Below, in pieces: positions 8,274 through 17,539 of a DNA stretch of 64,000 nt. Origin of the DNA: Nitrospira sp. (GTDB lineage Bacteria; Nitrospirota; Nitrospiria; Nitrospirales; Nitrospiraceae). The notes beneath the pieces are model-generated. The model worked only from the letters and a program-made list of their open reading frames with translations. It made no database searches and was not told where the DNA came from. The first letter of the stretch is position 1, and every line of letters starts with the position of its first letter. The DNA lies in assembly GCA_029194535.1 (NCBI GenBank), contig JARFXR010000001.1, positions 2,178,721 through 2,242,720 on the forward strand, read 5' to 3'. The position numbers were made by a program, and so were the translations under genes.

Positions 8274-9343
8274 GCAGGCAGGAAAAAAAACGCCACCGCC
8301 AGCATTGCGTAGACTCCCACCAGCATGACTCCTTCCATCCAGTGTGATTCGCCGTCCATGGCGACGAAACCGACGATCAGCACGGACATGGTGACGGCGG
8401 CGACCTCGAAGGGCGTGAAGATCAAGTCGAGCGGCCTGCCGAAAAGATAACTGGCGAACACGAGGACCGGCGCGACCAAGAGCGCGATCTGAAGGCTGGA
8501 GCCCACCGCGATTCCGAGTGCCAGATCCATCTTGTTCTTCACCGCCACCATGACGGCGGTCGAATGTTCGGCGGCGTTGCCTACCAAGGCCACAAGCACC
8601 ACGCCGACGAAGAGTTGCGTCATACCGAGGCGGTGGGCCGCCGGCTCCAAGGCTCCCACGAGCGTCTCGCTCATGACGGCAATAAGCACGGTGGTCACAC
8701 TCAGGACCACGGTTGACTTGGCCTGGCTCCATTGGATTTCGCCGAGGTCGGCAGGGCCATGTCCCTCGCCGGCATAGACATGACGGTGTGTCTTCAAGGA
8801 AAACACGAGACTCAACACGTAAATGGCGAATAATACAATGGCGATCTCGAGACTCAGCTCTCGTTCGACCGCTGCGCCTTGCGAGGCGGCCGTCAGATGA
8901 AAGACTGCGGGGATAATCAAGCCGACGGCGGCCAGAAGCAGCAAGCTGGCCCCCATGCCGGCCGCCGTCTGGTTGAACTTCTGCCGTTCGTATTTGATGC
9001 CGCCGGCGATCATGGCGGCGCCGAGCACGAGAAGGATATTGCCCAGAATCGATCCGGTGAGCGACGCCTTGACGACGTCATGCAGGCCGTTTCGTAACGC
9101 CGCCAGCGCGATAATCAACTCCGCGGCGTTGCCGAGCGAGGCGTTGAGCAGGCCCCCGATTCCTTCTCCGACATGGGAGGACAGGTGTTCGGTCGCGCGT
9201 CCGAGGACACCGGCAAGCGGAATGATGGCCAGAGCGGAACAGACAAATACCGCGAGCGGGTCGGCGTGGAACAGCTCCAGTGCCACCGAGACCGGGACAA
9301 AAATGAGCAAGACATCGAGCCAAGATCTGAACAAATCCTTCAT
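8270..9343 (-). CDS. Calcium/proton antiporter (CaCA superfamily, Cax type)
   Basis: 357 residues with about eleven transmembrane helices. The two inverted alpha-repeats of the family are visible: [20 protein letters not shown] in the first half and [20 protein letters not shown] in the second, both with the GNAAE motif that binds the cation. Such inner-membrane proteins expel Ca2+ in exchange for protons. The ATG at 9343 (MKDLFRSW) is preferred over the longer 9373 start because it begins next to the first helix. Confidence 0.9.
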   Translation of the reverse strand: MKDLFRSWLDVLLIFVPVSVALELFHADPLAVFVCSALAIIPLAGVLGRATEHLSSHVGEGIGGLLNASLGNAAELIIALAALRNGLHDVVKASLTGSILGNILLVLGAAMIAGGIKYERQKFNQTAAGMGASLLLLAAVGLIIPAVFHLTAASQGAAVERELSLEIAIVLFAIYVLSLVFSLKTHRHVYAGEGHGPADLGEIQWSQAKSTVVLSVTTVLIAVMSETLVGALEPAAHRLGMTQLFVGVVLVALVGNAAEHSTAVMVAVKNKMDLALGIAVGSSLQIALLVAPVLVFASYLFGRPLDLIFTPFEVAAVTMSVLIVGFVAMDGESHWMEGVMLVGVYAMLAVAFFFLPA

Positions 9344-9580
9344 GGTCTGCACCCTAGCATGGGACCCCGGCATTGTCGATGAATGGTGCCAGACGGTTCT
9401 GACCGTAGCGACATGCGAGAACCGTTCGATGAACGAAGGGTGCGGATATGATGGCGGGAAAATGAGTTGCGATGCGCTCCGTCAGTCAACGACTGCGAAA
9501 GAAGCGGCTCGAGTGACTCCTAGGCTGTCTCGACCTGGATGTTCATCGCAGCGCGCAACTCTGCTAGAATTCCGGAGCCT

Positions 9581-9877
9581 ATGGCGGAATCCCCCACACC
9601 AGTCGCGACTCCCTTGGCTACGGAAACACCTTCGACCGGCGCTGGCGACGGTCTCGAGGCCCGCGTCGTCGTCTACAACTGCGACTGTCACACCTACCAA
9701 CAGGTCATCGGGCTCTTTTGCGAATGTATTCCCGGGATGACCGCGTCCAAAGCCTTCGAGTTGGCCTGGAAGATCGATCATCATGGAGAAGCCGTCGTGT
9801 TCACCGGCGACTGGAAACAGGCGGAGGAGATTGCCGGAAAGCTGGGCAACGGCGGGTTGCGGGTGGCGGTTCAATAG
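9581..9877 (+). CDS. ClpS-like adaptor protein
   Basis: 98 residues. After a variable N-terminus, VVVYNCDCHTYQQVIGLFCE, GMTASKAFELAWKIDHHGEA and VVFTGDWKQAEEIAGKL follow the ClpS fold (ClpS binds N-degron substrates and delivers them to ClpAP). In canonical ClpS the first segment reads HNDDYTPM; here the first Asp is Cys and the region is cysteine-rich, so specificity may differ. The start at 9581 has ccggag upstream. No clpA is in the window. Confidence 0.72.
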   Translation: MAESPTPVATPLATETPSTGAGDGLEARVVVYNCDCHTYQQVIGLFCECIPGMTASKAFELAWKIDHHGEAVVFTGDWKQAEEIAGKLGNGGLRVAVQ

Positions 9878-9887
9878 TCGCGACGGA

Positions 9888-10223
9888 TCACTTCTTGTGT
9901 TTCGCGGGCCGATCCTTCGCCGAGTGAGGAACGGACTTCTTCACCGGCGCAGCCTTTCCCCGTTGATGCTGGTCTTTCACGTGGGCATGCTTCGCGGCCG
10001 CGGCTCCTTTCGACTGTTTTGCGGAGGCCCCTTTGCCCTGCAGCTTGTGTGTGCCGGCCGCGCGGTTCAGTTTGTTGACCATTTCGCTGTTGTAGACACG
10101 AACTTGATACAGTTCAAAGAGTTTAGCCACGGCCTTCTGGTCGCCCTTCTTCGCGGCATTCAGAAGACGTCGCCGCTGGTTCATCTCTTCTTCTTCGGTA
10201 TGCGACGCTGCCCTACGTTCCAT
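9888..10223 (-). CDS. Lys/Ala-rich basic protein of unknown function
   Basis: 111 residues. The N-terminal half is helical (RRRLLNAAKKGDQKAVAKLF), resembling a single short ankyrin- or Sel1-like helix pair. The C-terminal half is very basic (KHAHVKDQHQRGKAAPVKK), which would suit nucleic-acid binding. The start at 10223 has ggggga upstream. It is divergent from the DUF3386 gene. Confidence 0.6.
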   Translation of the reverse strand: MERRAASHTEEEEMNQRRRLLNAAKKGDQKAVAKLFELYQVRVYNSEMVNKLNRAAGTHKLQGKGASAKQSKGAAAAKHAHVKDQHQRGKAAPVKKSVPHSAKDRPAKHKK

Positions 10224-10328
10224 CTCGCTTCCCCCGATTCTTCATCGCTGCAGCTCCCCCGCCGGGAGGGAGATCCGGAAAAATTGTCGAACTATAACAG
10301 AGTCGAAAGACATTTGAAAATGCTCCCA

Positions 10329-10358
10329 TTGAGGGTGGCTCCGGAAGATGAGTATAAT
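10329..10358 (+). promoter_or_regulatory. Strong sigma70-type promoter for the DUF3386 gene
   Basis: TTGAGG (10329-10334), 18-nt spacer, perfect TATAAT (10353-10358), about 42 nt of leader before the ATG at 10407, with ggag close to the start. Confidence 0.6.
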
Positions 10359-10406
10359 CAGTCGTCACAGGAGCTCTTATAGACCTTCACTCTTCTGGAG
10401 AACCCC

Positions 10407-11081
10407 ATGGATGCACAGACGCCAGAGCGACCGACCGTAGCCGACGATCCCCGCGCGCGCGAAGCCTTGAGAAAGGCGTTTGAAAACACAGCCCGGTGGC
10501 AGAAAAACTTCAAAGGGTTCACGGCCGATCTGGCCGTCAACGTCGACGGGGCGGAGACCGCCGGGGCGATCATGGTCAAAGGCCCCCGTGAGGTTTCGGT
10601 GCAACTGCCCGACGGTGACATTCAGAAATGGGCGCAGGAGCAACTGGGCATGATTGCCGTTCATCGCGGACCGCGCAGTTTCGAGGAGTCCGACGGAAAG
10701 TATTCGCTGACCATGGAGGAGGATGGTCATCCGCTCGGCGTCAAGCTCCACATTCACGGCTCCAACTCGTTTTATCGATTGAAGAACGACCGGATCACCC
10801 AGATCAATCGGACGATGGCCCACCCCGGCATGGCCCCGTTCGCGTTCACGATCAACGTCGAGGATAGTGCCGTCACCCAGGACGGCAAGTATCTCACGAC
10901 CAGATATACGGTCTACTACTACTCCCCCAAAGACGGCAAGCTGAACAACGTGGAGAGTTTCACCGACAGCCACGTACGGGTCGGGGACTCCGACCTGCCC
11001 GGTACAAGACGAATCATCAGCTATGAGAACGGCCGCGTGGTGGTTAAGAGCCTGACGTTTTCCAATCACCGGCTGTTGTGA
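10407..11081 (+). CDS. DUF3386 family protein
   Basis: 224 residues. The opening AFENTARWQKNFKGFTADL, the central HPLGVKLHIHG and NRTMAHPGMAPFAFTINVED follow DUF3386, a family best known from cyanobacteria and plants and without an assigned activity. No signal peptide or membrane helix. Own promoter at 10329-10358. I am confident that this is a real gene, moderately of the family, and make no functional claim. Confidence 0.75.
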   Translation: MDAQTPERPTVADDPRAREALRKAFENTARWQKNFKGFTADLAVNVDGAETAGAIMVKGPREVSVQLPDGDIQKWAQEQLGMIAVHRGPRSFEESDGKYSLTMEEDGHPLGVKLHIHGSNSFYRLKNDRITQINRTMAHPGMAPFAFTINVEDSAVTQDGKYLTTRYTVYYYSPKDGKLNNVESFTDSHVRVGDSDLPGTRRIISYENGRVVVKSLTFSNHRLL

Positions 11082-11142
11082 ATGGATGGAGCTTGGTGGG
11101 TGATCGCCTGGTTTCAGCAGCCGGCCGGACCTCGGTCGCCGG

Positions 11143-11346
11143 TTGCATTTGGACCAGGGGAATACGGCTCTCCTGCTCAAGGGGTCGAGGGCTGCGGAGG
11201 GTCTGAAACGGTTCAACATCTATCGGGATGCCGTCGCTCTTCTGCGAACAGACCTGACCAGTTGGGGCGATCCTCAGCATTTATTAGAAGAGGGACGCGT
11301 CGTCCCGCGCCGCCGGGCGACGGTATCACATCAGACTGGAGGATAG
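11143..11346 (+). CDS. Possible small protein (uncertain)
   Basis: 67 residues from a TTG at 11143, between the DUF3386 gene and a lipoprotein gene. The translation (GNTALLLKGSRAAEGLKRFN, YRDAVALLRTDLTSW) is more protein-like than the competing frame 11082-11351. There is no good ribosome site and no family I know, so this may be a remnant. Confidence 0.25.
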   Translation: MHLDQGNTALLLKGSRAAEGLKRFNIYRDAVALLRTDLTSWGDPQHLLEEGRVVPRRRATVSHQTGG

Positions 11347-11355
11347 ATTGACGCC

Positions 11356-11841
11356 ATGAGAAGAGCTTGCGGGATATTCGACGGTGGACGAGTCTGCGCG
11401 CTGGTTACCCTGGCACTCCTCTCCGCCGCATGTGAAACGCTCAATTCGGAGACTCTTGTCAAGGATGCGCTAAGCGAGGAACTGAGAAAAGAGACGACCC
11501 TTGATTCCGTACTTCCTTCCGGCTGTCCGACCTTGACGATGTCGCTCCCTGAGGGAAAGCAGAGGGTGATTGTGTCCTATCGCGAACCGTCTCAGGATGA
11601 GCATGGCATAGCATTGACCACACTCGCCTTCACGACTATTTATCTCACCGGGCCGCAATCGAAGACGACGGCGTTCCGTATCTGGACCAATGACGCCCGC
11701 GGCGGGGCGCAGGTGACGGTCAACGACATTCCGGTTTCGGACCGTGAAGTCGGCGTCTGCGTCACCGCCACCAATTGGGGTCGCAAAGAGTCGAGCCCCG
11801 GGACTGCGACGCCTGCTTCAGGCGCCGCAGCTTCCCGCTGA
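11356..11841 (+). CDS. Lipoprotein of unknown function
   Basis: 161 residues. A signal peptide ends in a lipobox (LLSAAC), so the mature protein would be lipidated on Cys26 and anchored in the envelope. The mature part has paired cysteines (SGCPTL and VGVCVTA) that could form a disulfide. Ends in a Ser/Ala/Pro tail. Family not recognised. Confidence 0.7.
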   Translation: MRRACGIFDGGRVCALVTLALLSAACETLNSETLVKDALSEELRKETTLDSVLPSGCPTLTMSLPEGKQRVIVSYREPSQDEHGIALTTLAFTTIYLTGPQSKTTAFRIWTNDARGGAQVTVNDIPVSDREVGVCVTATNWGRKESSPGTATPASGAAASR

Positions 11842-11858
11842 TGTCGTTACCCAACGCG

Positions 11859-13502
11859 TTAGTTCAAGGGCGGTACCACGCCGGCAAACCGGAGGAGGTC
11901 GGTGACTTTGAAGTCGCCGGCCGTCGCAGACGGCAAGGTCGGCTTCCAGTTCCGATCCGCCGCCAGATATGAACTGCGATCCGCCTTGAGCAGGCCGATG
12001 AACACTTCTCCCACGATCCGTCCTCCCACCGGTCCCATCCGAACTCCCTCTTCCAGGAGTTGAGCCTCCTTGAGCACGTAGTACCAAAGCGGCGTGCTTC
12101 GATCCATGTTATATGGCTGCAATTCAGTCAGCTGGGCCGGTGTGAGCACCTGCACCCCCATGAGCCGGGCGATAGCCTGCCCGGACGGCAGTCCGGAGTT
12201 GACGTGTCGCATCAGATTGCGGGACGCCAGCGATTGTTCCCCGTCCTGCGGCATGCCGGGAGCCGGACCCCGTGATCCCAGCAGGTGCATCAGCGGCGTA
12301 GACAATTTGGCGTCGATGCGCTTGTTCGAGCGGAAGTTGCCGTCTCCGAAATTAAAGAAGGTCTGCCAGTCGATGAAGCGGCGGGCGGCCCGCTTGCCTC
12401 CGCGCATGTCGGCCGGATCCGGATCGTTCGGATCGTTGCTGTCGTCGAAGATGAAGACGAACACCGGATTCCCGCCGTCCGGCCCGAAGTTGGTGCGGTA
12501 GCTCGGACGAACTTGGGAATGGCCGAATCGATAGGCCGCCACCGAGAATTCCACCGGGATCTGCGGGCTGCCGCGTAGATTTCTGAACCGCACATCGTCG
12601 CCGTTATAGAATCTCGTGCCGCGCCGTAGGATGTCGTCCACCCGATCCTGTCCGATGGTCATCGGAAGAAATTCATGGAGCACGATCCATTGATAGTGCC
12701 ACTGGACCATGCGCTGCGCCATTTGAAAAATGCGGTCCGGGGGGGCCTTTGCCAGCAGCGGCTTCGCGCGCAGATTGTCGATCACGGCGTTGTGAAAGCG
12801 CAGCATCGCCAGGTGAAATTGGCTGATGACGATGTTTTCGTCGTTTCGACTGTCGCCGATGACGGCATTGTTGTTGGCATCGCGCGGCACATCGTAGCGG
12901 ACCGCTCCTTTGCGCGATACCGCTTCCGATCCGGGTATCGCTTCGATGCGCATCTTGATGTCGCCGGAACTGCGATCGTACAGTTCCGGTGAACCCTGCG
13001 GACCCGCGCCGTACACGCTGTCGAGGTCGAAGGCGGCGGTGCGGAAATTCGTCGTGCGTCCGGGATCGCTGTTTTGCAGCAACGGCGACTTGAGATCGAG
13101 CGTCAGGTCATGGTCGATGAACTGACCGAGAAAGGTGACGCCCGCCGTCATGTTGGGATTGTCTGGATTATTCGGGCTGAACACGGCCGGGTTCGTGATT
13201 GATTGGATCGGATCGGTCAACAGATCCTTCGCATCCAGAATGCCGCCCGCCTCGCCGACCTTCTTCGCCTTGTCCCGCATTTCGTCGGTAGCGGGGGCGA
13301 AGGGTGGAAGACCCGGAAACATGCGGATGAACGAGTCATCGGAGCGCGACGGCTGTCTCGGCTCTTTCAAGAAGAGCGAGTCTGCAGACATCGCCGTGAA
13401 CGGCGCCACGGCCGCGATGGTCGAGCATCCGACCATGGTGGCCAGCAGAGCGGACACGAAATGGGATCGGTTGGCGAGATGGAATCGATTTGCAGGCGGC
13501 AT
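11859..13502 (-). CDS. Animal-type haem peroxidase (peroxidasin-like), secreted
   Basis: 547 residues. A signal peptide (about residues 1-40) precedes an An_peroxidase domain. The distal His131 and Asp lie in FLGQFIDHDLTLD. GDSRNDEN (about 217-223) supplies the distal Arg and the haem-linking Glu. ISQFHLAMLRFHN is the typical core helix, and the proximal His328 lies in VAAYRFGHSQVRPSY. These enzymes oxidise halides or organic substrates with H2O2. The start at 13502 is fixed by a near-perfect aaaggagg upstream. The family is scattered in bacteria, so the gene may have been acquired by transfer (inference). Confidence 0.92.
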   Translation of the reverse strand: MPPANRFHLANRSHFVSALLATMVGCSTIAAVAPFTAMSADSLFLKEPRQPSRSDDSFIRMFPGLPPFAPATDEMRDKAKKVGEAGGILDAKDLLTDPIQSITNPAVFSPNNPDNPNMTAGVTFLGQFIDHDLTLDLKSPLLQNSDPGRTTNFRTAAFDLDSVYGAGPQGSPELYDRSSGDIKMRIEAIPGSEAVSRKGAVRYDVPRDANNNAVIGDSRNDENIVISQFHLAMLRFHNAVIDNLRAKPLLAKAPPDRIFQMAQRMVQWHYQWIVLHEFLPMTIGQDRVDDILRRGTRFYNGDDVRFRNLRGSPQIPVEFSVAAYRFGHSQVRPSYRTNFGPDGGNPVFVFIFDDSNDPNDPDPADMRGGKRAARRFIDWQTFFNFGDGNFRSNKRIDAKLSTPLMHLLGSRGPAPGMPQDGEQSLASRNLMRHVNSGLPSGQAIARLMGVQVLTPAQLTELQPYNMDRSTPLWYYVLKEAQLLEEGVRMGPVGGRIVGEVFIGLLKADRSSYLAADRNWKPTLPSATAGDFKVTDLLRFAGVVPPLN

Positions 13503-13828
13503 GATTCCTCCTTTGGTTGTCCGGATGGTGATCGTGCCTGAATCGGGATGCGGTTCTTGGAAGTTCGGGGAGAGGGCCAAGCAAACCGCCTGCCAGACCG
13601 GTCATTCTCCGGATGGGAGGACTTCCGTGATAAATTTCAGGGCGATGAGTCGCGTGAGGCGCGGGTGAGGGGTTGAACGATTCACCGAACTGTCATGTAG
13701 AAACGTAGGAAATACCGTACGGAGGAATTGTGCTCGAAAGACAAGCACGTTGTGCCTTGATCGTCTAGATCTTCATGTGTAGGCAAATGAGGTCATGCCG
13801 CTGCGTGGCCGAGCATCGCTGGTGGCGT
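13503..13828. other. Intergenic stretch without a supported gene
   Basis: 326 nt between the peroxidase start and the end of the TPM gene, both minus strand. It holds the peroxidase leader and Shine-Dalgarno (near 13510). I found no convincing -10/-35 pair, repeat or RNA gene; open frames here are shadows. Confidence 0.5.
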
Positions 13829-14566
13829 CTAGGTATATCCCTCTCCACTCGTTCCTCCTCCGAACCCACCCCAGTTGCCGCCGAATCCGCCCTGTCCTGT
13901 TCCCCAATATTCTGCTTTCCTGATCCGTCGATACGGATGCCGAAGATCCGGCCGACTGATCCACCAGAGAAACAGCAACGCGCCGAGACTCGTCAGAATC
14001 GTGATCCAAATACCCAATTTGCGGTAATGCGTTTTGGAGAGGGCTCCGGTTCTGACCTCTTGGGAGGCGGACGCCAGCGCGACCACGGTTCGGTAGAGTC
14101 CTTCGTCAAAATGTCCCCGTTCCACAGCCGGATGGAGATACTCGCTGCCGACATGGTTCATCACAGCGGGCGTAATGACCGGCAACATCTGCCTTCCGAG
14201 TGTCATGGCCGCCTGCCGCTCGTCGACGGCCAGGAGAACGAGAATACCGTGTTCCTGCTGGGTCGAGCCGATGCCCCATTTTTCGTACAGCGCGCCGGCG
14301 TATTCGTTGGCCGAGCCGAATGGCTTGATCGTCGGAACGGTCACGACGACCATCTCCACACCGGTCTTTCGCTCGAGGTCCTGGCAGACCGATCGGATTC
14401 TCGCTTTCCAATCTGCATCCAGAATTTGGGCGTGATCGCTGACATAGCCCATCGGATCCGGCAGTTTGACCGTCGGCCGGTCATAGGGGCGGGCCGAGGT
14501 CGACCCCGAGGCCGTTCCAAGGAGCAGCATGAGCGCAGCCAGGATCAGGAGAAGCTTGTGCATCAT
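13829..14566 (-). CDS. TPM-domain (DUF477/YgcG-like) membrane protein
   Basis: 245 residues: signal peptide, TPM domain and one transmembrane helix (about 187-204, LGIWITILTSLGALLFLWWI), then a Gly-rich cytoplasmic tail (GQGGFGGNWGGFGGG). The TPM domain shows GYVSDHAQILDADWKARIR, TGVEMVVVTVPTI, EHGILVLLAVDERQAAM and YLHPAVERGHFDEGL. The domain has been described as an acid phosphatase in plant thylakoids and as a membrane-stress protein in bacteria; the activity here is unknown. It overlaps the nucleotidyltransferase gene by 4 nt. Confidence 0.85.
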   Translation of the reverse strand: MMHKLLLILAALMLLLGTASGSTSARPYDRPTVKLPDPMGYVSDHAQILDADWKARIRSVCQDLERKTGVEMVVVTVPTIKPFGSANEYAGALYEKWGIGSTQQEHGILVLLAVDERQAAMTLGRQMLPVITPAVMNHVGSEYLHPAVERGHFDEGLYRTVVALASASQEVRTGALSKTHYRKLGIWITILTSLGALLFLWWISRPDLRHPYRRIRKAEYWGTGQGGFGGNWGGFGGGTSGEGYT

Positions 14567-15306
14567 CGCAGCGTGAGCGCGGTGGCGGACAGGATCGAGA
14601 CGGCGTGGAGGTAGCGATCGAACAGGCGTGGAACTTCACTCCGCCCTGGAGTGATCTGCCCGCGTTTGAGCGCCAGGGCGTCGCGCAGTCCTTGCAAATC
14701 GATCTTGAAGTGTTCGGCCATGTCCGAGATGGCGGCGTCCGAATGTGTCGAGACCGGCCGGTTCAGCAGCCGCTGAAGTCCCCTGAGGAGCGGAATGACG
14801 GACGTCACGGACAGCGGCAACAGAATGGTCACCGCATCGTCGGCGCCGCCCGCCTCGGCAAAACGCTGGCGGAGGCGAAGCACATGGCCGACAAATCCTT
14901 GGAGAACCTGATCGCCGAGGCGGTCCCTGTTGATGTGATAGCCGACGAACGGATCGCGCCCCCCCAGCACGCGATGGCAGTCCTGAATTTCCAGAAACTC
15001 TAGGGGAAAGAGCGCCGAGAGGCCGTTCAGTTCCTGCTCCGCGAGGAACAGCGGCACGACGATTTGTTCTTTGCTCCAGCGTTTGTGCAGCGGTGCATAG
15101 GCTCGAAGCATCGCCGCGTCGTAGGAGGTCATCAGGAGCAGCATATTGAGATTTGAACGGCCAGGAAGGAATTCGCCGCGGACGGCGCTCCCGTAGATGA
15201 GCAGGCCTTCTACCCTCTCGCCGAAGGCCTGCTTGACGTCCTTGGCGTAGCTCTGCACGATCCGTTGCGTGTCGTCCGGCAGTCCCTCGATGACGCGTTC
15301 GCTCAT
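14563..15306 (-). CDS. Nucleotidyltransferase-fold protein
   Basis: 247 residues. LLIYGSAVRGEFLPGRSNLN is the GS-x10-D/N strand-helix of pol-beta-type nucleotidyltransferases; the second acidic residue is Asn here, so catalysis is doubtful. The rest is helical (DAVTILLPLSVTSVIPLLRG). The start at 15306 overlaps the FAD enzyme's stop (ATGA); the frame stays open further upstream but that part is the shadow of the FAD gene. The role could be regulatory or a degenerate small-molecule adenylyltransferase. Confidence 0.7.
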   Translation of the reverse strand: MSERVIEGLPDDTQRIVQSYAKDVKQAFGERVEGLLIYGSAVRGEFLPGRSNLNMLLLMTSYDAAMLRAYAPLHKRWSKEQIVVPLFLAEQELNGLSALFPLEFLEIQDCHRVLGGRDPFVGYHINRDRLGDQVLQGFVGHVLRLRQRFAEAGGADDAVTILLPLSVTSVIPLLRGLQRLLNRPVSTHSDAAISDMAEHFKIDLQGLRDALALKRGQITPGRSEVPRLFDRYLHAVSILSATALTLR

Positions 15307-16592
15307 GGTCCTCCGTTGTGGGGGATGGCCGGGGGATGACCAGCGCGAAAATCCGGAAGAAAACCCGCGGCGATGACGCGATCGAGGAGCGTGAACGGTT
15401 CCGTCGTCCGGAGGCCGGCGGTCGTCGAAAGAACTTGATACCGCAGGCGCGCGTTTTTGTCCAACGTCCGGAACACGCGGTCCCGCAGAAAGGCGATGGC
15501 GGGATTGCCGGTGTTCCAGTAGAAGACTTGCTGGTCGGCCAGCCGCTGCAGCATGGTGACCTGAGGTCGGCGCGCGATCTCGTAGGCGCGCAGGCGCTGC
15601 GACGAACAGTCGTCGTCGCGGAGACAATCCGGAAGCAGGTCGGCCAGGGTCATGGCGTCGACCATGGCCTGCATCCGCCCCTGCGAGGCATGCGGGTTCA
15701 TCGCATGAGCCGCATCGCCGATGAGGACGGCTCCGTTTCGGACCCAGGTCGGCGTCGTCACCCGTCCCGTCGGCATGTAGGCGGTTTGATTCCAGTCGGT
15801 CAGCCCGTTGAACAAAGCGGCAAAATTCGGGGCGATGGCGCTCCACGTCTGCTGCAACGCCGGAATCCCGCGCTGTTTCACGGCGTCGATCGACCCGCCC
15901 GGAATCATGTAAAACAGGTAAACCTTTTTGCCTGCGGCGGGAAACATGCCCAGAATTTGTCGGTGTCCGACGTAGTAGAACGAATCCGTGAGTTCCTGCT
16001 CGGTCTCGATGATGGCGATCAGATAGCCTTCGCGGTAGACATGCACCGAGGCCGGAATCGCCAGCGCCTCGCGCACTTTCGAAAACGCCCCGTCGGCGCC
16101 GACGACGACCTTCGCGCTGATGGTCCGCGCCCCGTCGGGACCTTCGCATCTCAGGCCGGTGACACGGGTATCCTTCGACAGGATGCCGGCAAAGGACGTC
16201 CGGTATCGGAGACTGACGCTGGGCTGTCGTTCGACGGCCGCGACGATGGCATGGTGCGCCACGTTCGGAAGCGTGACGATGGCGCGGTTGAAGGGCGCCG
16301 GCAAATCGCCGTAGTCGACCGTGCAGAGTCGTCGGCCGCCCGCGCGGCAGAAATGGAAATGCCGCACGGACCTGGTGGCCTCGGCCGGTAACGATTGCAG
16401 GACGCCGAGCCGGTCCAACACCGCCTGCCCGTTCGGTTGCAGGATCTCGCCCCGGAGACCCTGCGGCGGTCCCGGCGCCTGATCCACGACGACGGTGCGG
16501 ATCCCCTTCTGTGCCAGGGCCAGGGCGAGGACCGCCCCTCCCCCGCCGGCTCCCACTACGGCCACATCGGTTTCTTCAACCTGCTCGGCCAT
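15303..16592 (-). CDS. FAD-dependent monooxygenase (UbiH/PHBH family)
   Basis: 429 residues. The FAD motifs are all present: VAVVGAGGGGAVLALALAQKG (Rossmann, residues 10-30), VVGADGAFSKVREAL (about 162-176), and GDAAHAMNPHASQGRMQAMV (about 292-311). This is the class A flavoprotein hydroxylase family, which includes ubiquinone-ring hydroxylases and geranylgeranyl reductases. No substrate can be read. It is upstream of and overlaps the nucleotidyltransferase and TPM genes, so the three may form an operon. Confidence 0.88.
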   Translation of the reverse strand: MAEQVEETDVAVVGAGGGGAVLALALAQKGIRTVVVDQAPGPPQGLRGEILQPNGQAVLDRLGVLQSLPAEATRSVRHFHFCRAGGRRLCTVDYGDLPAPFNRAIVTLPNVAHHAIVAAVERQPSVSLRYRTSFAGILSKDTRVTGLRCEGPDGARTISAKVVVGADGAFSKVREALAIPASVHVYREGYLIAIIETEQELTDSFYYVGHRQILGMFPAAGKKVYLFYMIPGGSIDAVKQRGIPALQQTWSAIAPNFAALFNGLTDWNQTAYMPTGRVTTPTWVRNGAVLIGDAAHAMNPHASQGRMQAMVDAMTLADLLPDCLRDDDCSSQRLRAYEIARRPQVTMLQRLADQQVFYWNTGNPAIAFLRDRVFRTLDKNARLRYQVLSTTAGLRTTEPFTLLDRVIAAGFLPDFRAGHPPAIPHNGGP

Positions 16593-16598
16593 GGCCCG

Positions 16599-17165
16599 TC
16601 ATTCCTCAACCCAGGGTTCGAACCGTTCCCGATCGTTCCACATCGCCAGGAATTTTTCACGGGCCTTGACCGTCGTCGCGTGATCCGTGACAACGTCGAG
16701 CCGTTCGTCGTTGTATCGGTTCCCGCTCGTCGTATGATTCATGGAGCCGGACGTGTTGACGGCGTCGTCGATCACGACCTGTTTCAAATGCATCAGCCCG
16801 TCGTGTCGATTGACGCGGATGGGAATGCCCGCAAGGCGAAGGATGCGGAGCGCCCTCCGCTGCTTGACGTCGAGCGCGCGCTCCTGGTCCGTAATCAGCC
16901 GCACGTCGACTCCCCGTTTCCTGGCCGCCACCAGCCCTTCCGCCGCGCGGGGCGAGGTGAATCCGTAGACCGACACATAGATGTAGCGTCTGGCTTGGTC
17001 ATACAGCGACACGACCCTGTCGAGCGGAGCTTCTTCCGGAGCATAGTAGATCTCGATGGTGGCGCCGGCGGCCTGACCGTCGAGCGCGCCGTGCAGAACC
17101 CACAGCAGACAGACCGCAAGGACACATCTGTTCCGGTTGAGACTGGAAGCCGGGCGGCCGTTCAT
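16599..17165 (-). CDS. Secreted phospholipase-D-like protein
   Basis: 188 residues with a signal peptide (VLAVCLLWVLHGALDGQA). A single PLD-type HKD motif, HLKQVVIDD followed by TSGSMNHTTSG, sits in the second half. EIYYAPEEAPLD and YIYVSVYGFTS are typical of the single-motif group (Nuc endonuclease, MitoPLD), which act as dimers. A secreted nuclease or phospholipase is likely. The start at 17165 overlaps the stop of the previous gene (ATGA). Confidence 0.85.
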   Translation of the reverse strand: MNGRPASSLNRNRCVLAVCLLWVLHGALDGQAAGATIEIYYAPEEAPLDRVVSLYDQARRYIYVSVYGFTSPRAAEGLVAARKRGVDVRLITDQERALDVKQRRALRILRLAGIPIRVNRHDGLMHLKQVVIDDAVNTSGSMNHTTSGNRYNDERLDVVTDHATTVKAREKFLAMWNDRERFEPWVEE

Positions 17166-17539
17166 TCGTTTTCGAACAGCAGCTTGAAGTGGTCGTCGGT
17201 CGTGGCCCACGCGTGGGGAGCGTTGCTCGAGAGCCATTCCCGCAGGAATTGCTTCTGGCCCGGTGTCAACAATTGCTTGATCTGATGCGTGCGTCCCTGG
17301 AGCGGCTGCAAAAACCCGACTCGACGCTGGAAATCCAACGTCGCGGTCCTCACATACATGTTGGTGTACGCCGACGGGGCATCATCTTCGCCGTCGCCCT
17401 GAATCCAAACCGACAAAAACTTCTCTAATTGGAGACCGGCGCTGTCCATGGCCGGGTCGGTCTCATGGAACAGTTCATTCTCGGATTCCCTGAGCGGTGT
17501 TGCGTCGCTCGCCCGGAACATGAAATTGCGTTTCCACAT
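17162..17539 (-). CDS. Small protein of unknown function
   Basis: 125 residues from the ATG at 17539, with gagaggag upstream. No signal peptide. Helical C-terminus (QIKQLLTPGQKQFLREWL). Coupled to the PLD-like gene by a 4-nt overlap. No family recognised. Confidence 0.65.
   Translation of the reverse strand: MWKRNFMFRASDATPLRESENELFHETDPAMDSAGLQLEKFLSVWIQGDGEDDAPSAYTNMYVRTATLDFQRRVGFLQPLQGRTHQIKQLLTPGQKQFLREWLSSNAPHAWATTDDHFKLLFENE

Noticed and set aside
11082-11351. 89-residue frame right behind the DUF3386 gene
   Set aside because: Composition is Gly/Ser/Arg/Pro-rich with no domain or start signal; the competing frame at 11143 is slightly better but also weak.
15307-16149. N-terminal extension of the nucleotidyltransferase frame
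   Set aside because: This part lies over the FAD monooxygenase gene and is Arg-rich junk; the ATG at 15306 overlapping that gene's stop is the credible start.
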